Assembly: GCA_050946255.1 (NCBI GenBank)
Contig: JBMNUL010000155.1
Location: 1 to 6,175, forward strand
DNA from: JBMNUL01 sp050946255
GTDB taxonomy: Bacteria > Actinomycetota > Coriobacteriia > Coriobacteriales > CADBOM01
Length of the DNA: 6,175 nt
Reading direction: 5' to 3'
Shown here: in pieces, positions 5,533 through 6,175 of the stretch
Numbering within the stretch: position 1 is the stretch's first letter
How the letters are laid out: each line of letters starts with the position of its first letter
Program-made: the position numbers and the translations under genes
The notes under the pieces: generated by a model
Databases searched by the model: none
What the model saw: the letters and a program-made list of their open reading frames with translations, nothing else
Told to the model about the DNA's origin: nothing

Positions 5533-5994
5533 TTAAGGCCTGCTGTAGATGTCGTAGACCACCCAACCGTCATCGGTCTTTCGGACGTACCACTTGTCGT
5601 CTGGCATCGATGCTGAGAAGTCGGTCCAACCGTCTGAGCGATAGCCGGCAATCGAATAGTTCACCGTGAGGACCGCTTCGGTGTCCGAGGTGTATTCGAC
5701 ATCTGTTATCTCGATGGGTTTGACCTCCACCCAAGCCGTGTCCGGGTGGGATTCGGGCGGGAAGGCATACGATGCCAGAATCCCGTCGCGTTCTTCAGAG
5801 GCAGATGGGTCGGCCGTTCCCTCCATGATGTCGCGCGCACGTTCAACCAAGGGGGCGAATTCGCTCTTTGCCTGCGCTACCTGTTGTTCATGAACTGCGG
5901 ACTGGTATGCCCGGTAGCCGAAGATGCCGCCCACGACGGCAACGACTGCCACCACGCACACGATGAGGATGATTGCTCCTCTTTTCGACTTCAT
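5533..5994 (-). CDS. Membrane-anchored protein, first of a paralogous pair
   Basis: A 153-residue protein with MKSKR, one hydrophobic helix (about 6-27) and an extracytoplasmic remainder. It shares with its downstream neighbour the block AKSEFAPLVERA (42-53), EGTADPSASEERDG (58-71), a later EYTSDTEAVLTVNYS segment and the closing WYVRKTDDGWVVYDIY, so the two arose by tandem duplication. It lacks the glutamine-rich linker of the neighbour and is thus 30 residues shorter. ATG 5994 is chosen because GGGGG stands 8 bases upstream and the protein then begins with a normal signal-anchor. An upstream in-frame extension to 6123 would add 43 residues and run across the promoter. Function is unknown; a role at the cell surface is inferred from topology. 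Confidence 0.8.
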   Translation of the reverse strand: MKSKRGAIILIVCVVAVVAVVGGIFGYRAYQSAVHEQQVAQAKSEFAPLVERARDIMEGTADPSASEERDGILASYAFPPESHPDTAWVEVKPIEITDVEYTSDTEAVLTVNYSIAGYRSDGWTDFSASMPDDKWYVRKTDDGWVVYDIYSRP

Positions 5995-6049
5995 GCGGAA
6001 ACCCCCATGGGTTGCGTGCCCACTATCGGCAACGCATTGGTTCGCGAAC

Positions 6050-6078
6050 ATTATAACGCGCGCTCTTAGAGTGCAGTT
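6050..6078 (-). promoter_or_regulatory. Probable promoter of the paralogous pair
   Basis: On the minus strand a perfect TATAAT lies at 6055-6050, about 56 bases before ATG 5994. The -35 region is poor: ACTGCA (6077-6072) at 16 bases is the best I see. A 6-bp inverted repeat, CGCTCT (6061-6066) with AGAGCG (6088-6093), brackets the -35 area and could bind a regulator. The rest of the segment to 6175 shows no gene. Confidence 0.55.
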
Positions 6079-6175
6079 TCTGTTCGGAGAGCGTATTAAC
6101 CGTGGAACTATTTCGTATTGCACAGGTGATTATCAGAGTGGCGTCCAGACCTGACTATCAGCTGAGTTCATGGTT

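Noticed and set aside
5995..6123. N-terminal extension of the first paralogue
   Set aside because: It would cross the TATAAT promoter and precede a normal membrane anchor with a soluble stretch not found in the second paralogue.

Overview
The window looks like a chromosomal stretch of a moderately high-G+C Gram-positive bacterium. An actinobacterium of the gut Coriobacteriia type is my best guess, from codon use, GGAGG-type ribosome sites, several TTG starts and the small membrane-anchored paralogues. This is an impression, not a measurement. No rRNA, tRNA, CRISPR array, transposase or integrase is visible.

Left part (1-1794). The last 30 codons of an unidentified gene are followed by a terminator-like hairpin. 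Next comes a 112-bp nest of inverted repeats (134-245). A promoter (TTGACG-N17-TAGGAT, 314-342) then leads into a leader of about 130 nt and a Bcr/CflA-type drug efflux transporter of the MFS family (481-1794). The leader holds a textbook intrinsic terminator (401-435), upstream of the true start codon. A second hairpin (450-470) overlaps the ribosome binding site. The efflux gene therefore looks controlled by transcription attenuation, possibly with a translational layer.

Middle part (1795-4941). This is an accessory block that looks lower in G+C. After a 265-bp gene-free stretch, three minus-strand genes are packed with overlapping ends. In transcription order they are a DUF4417-like protein (3663-2902), a small protein with a clan-CD-like His/Cys signature of the kind seen in polymorphic-toxin proteins (2909-2407), and a zinc ribbon fused to a ribosomal L7/L12 C-terminal-like domain (2410-2060). 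The middle gene is broken by a perfect 14-bp tandem duplication (2738-2765). Removing one copy restores a 162-residue frame that runs straight through the conserved His-Gly motif. Divergent from these genes is a 382-residue protein with a CGNR-like zinc knuckle (3766-4914). The divergent intergenic region carries an 8-bp inverted repeat (3718-3748) that could be a shared operator. The four genes may form one module. Its function is unknown; a toxin-like effector with a partner is the obvious hypothesis.

Right part (4942-6175). Two tandem paralogous genes on the minus strand encode small proteins with one N-terminal membrane helix and an extracytoplasmic domain. They are probably transcribed together from a promoter with a consensus TATAAT at 6055-6050.
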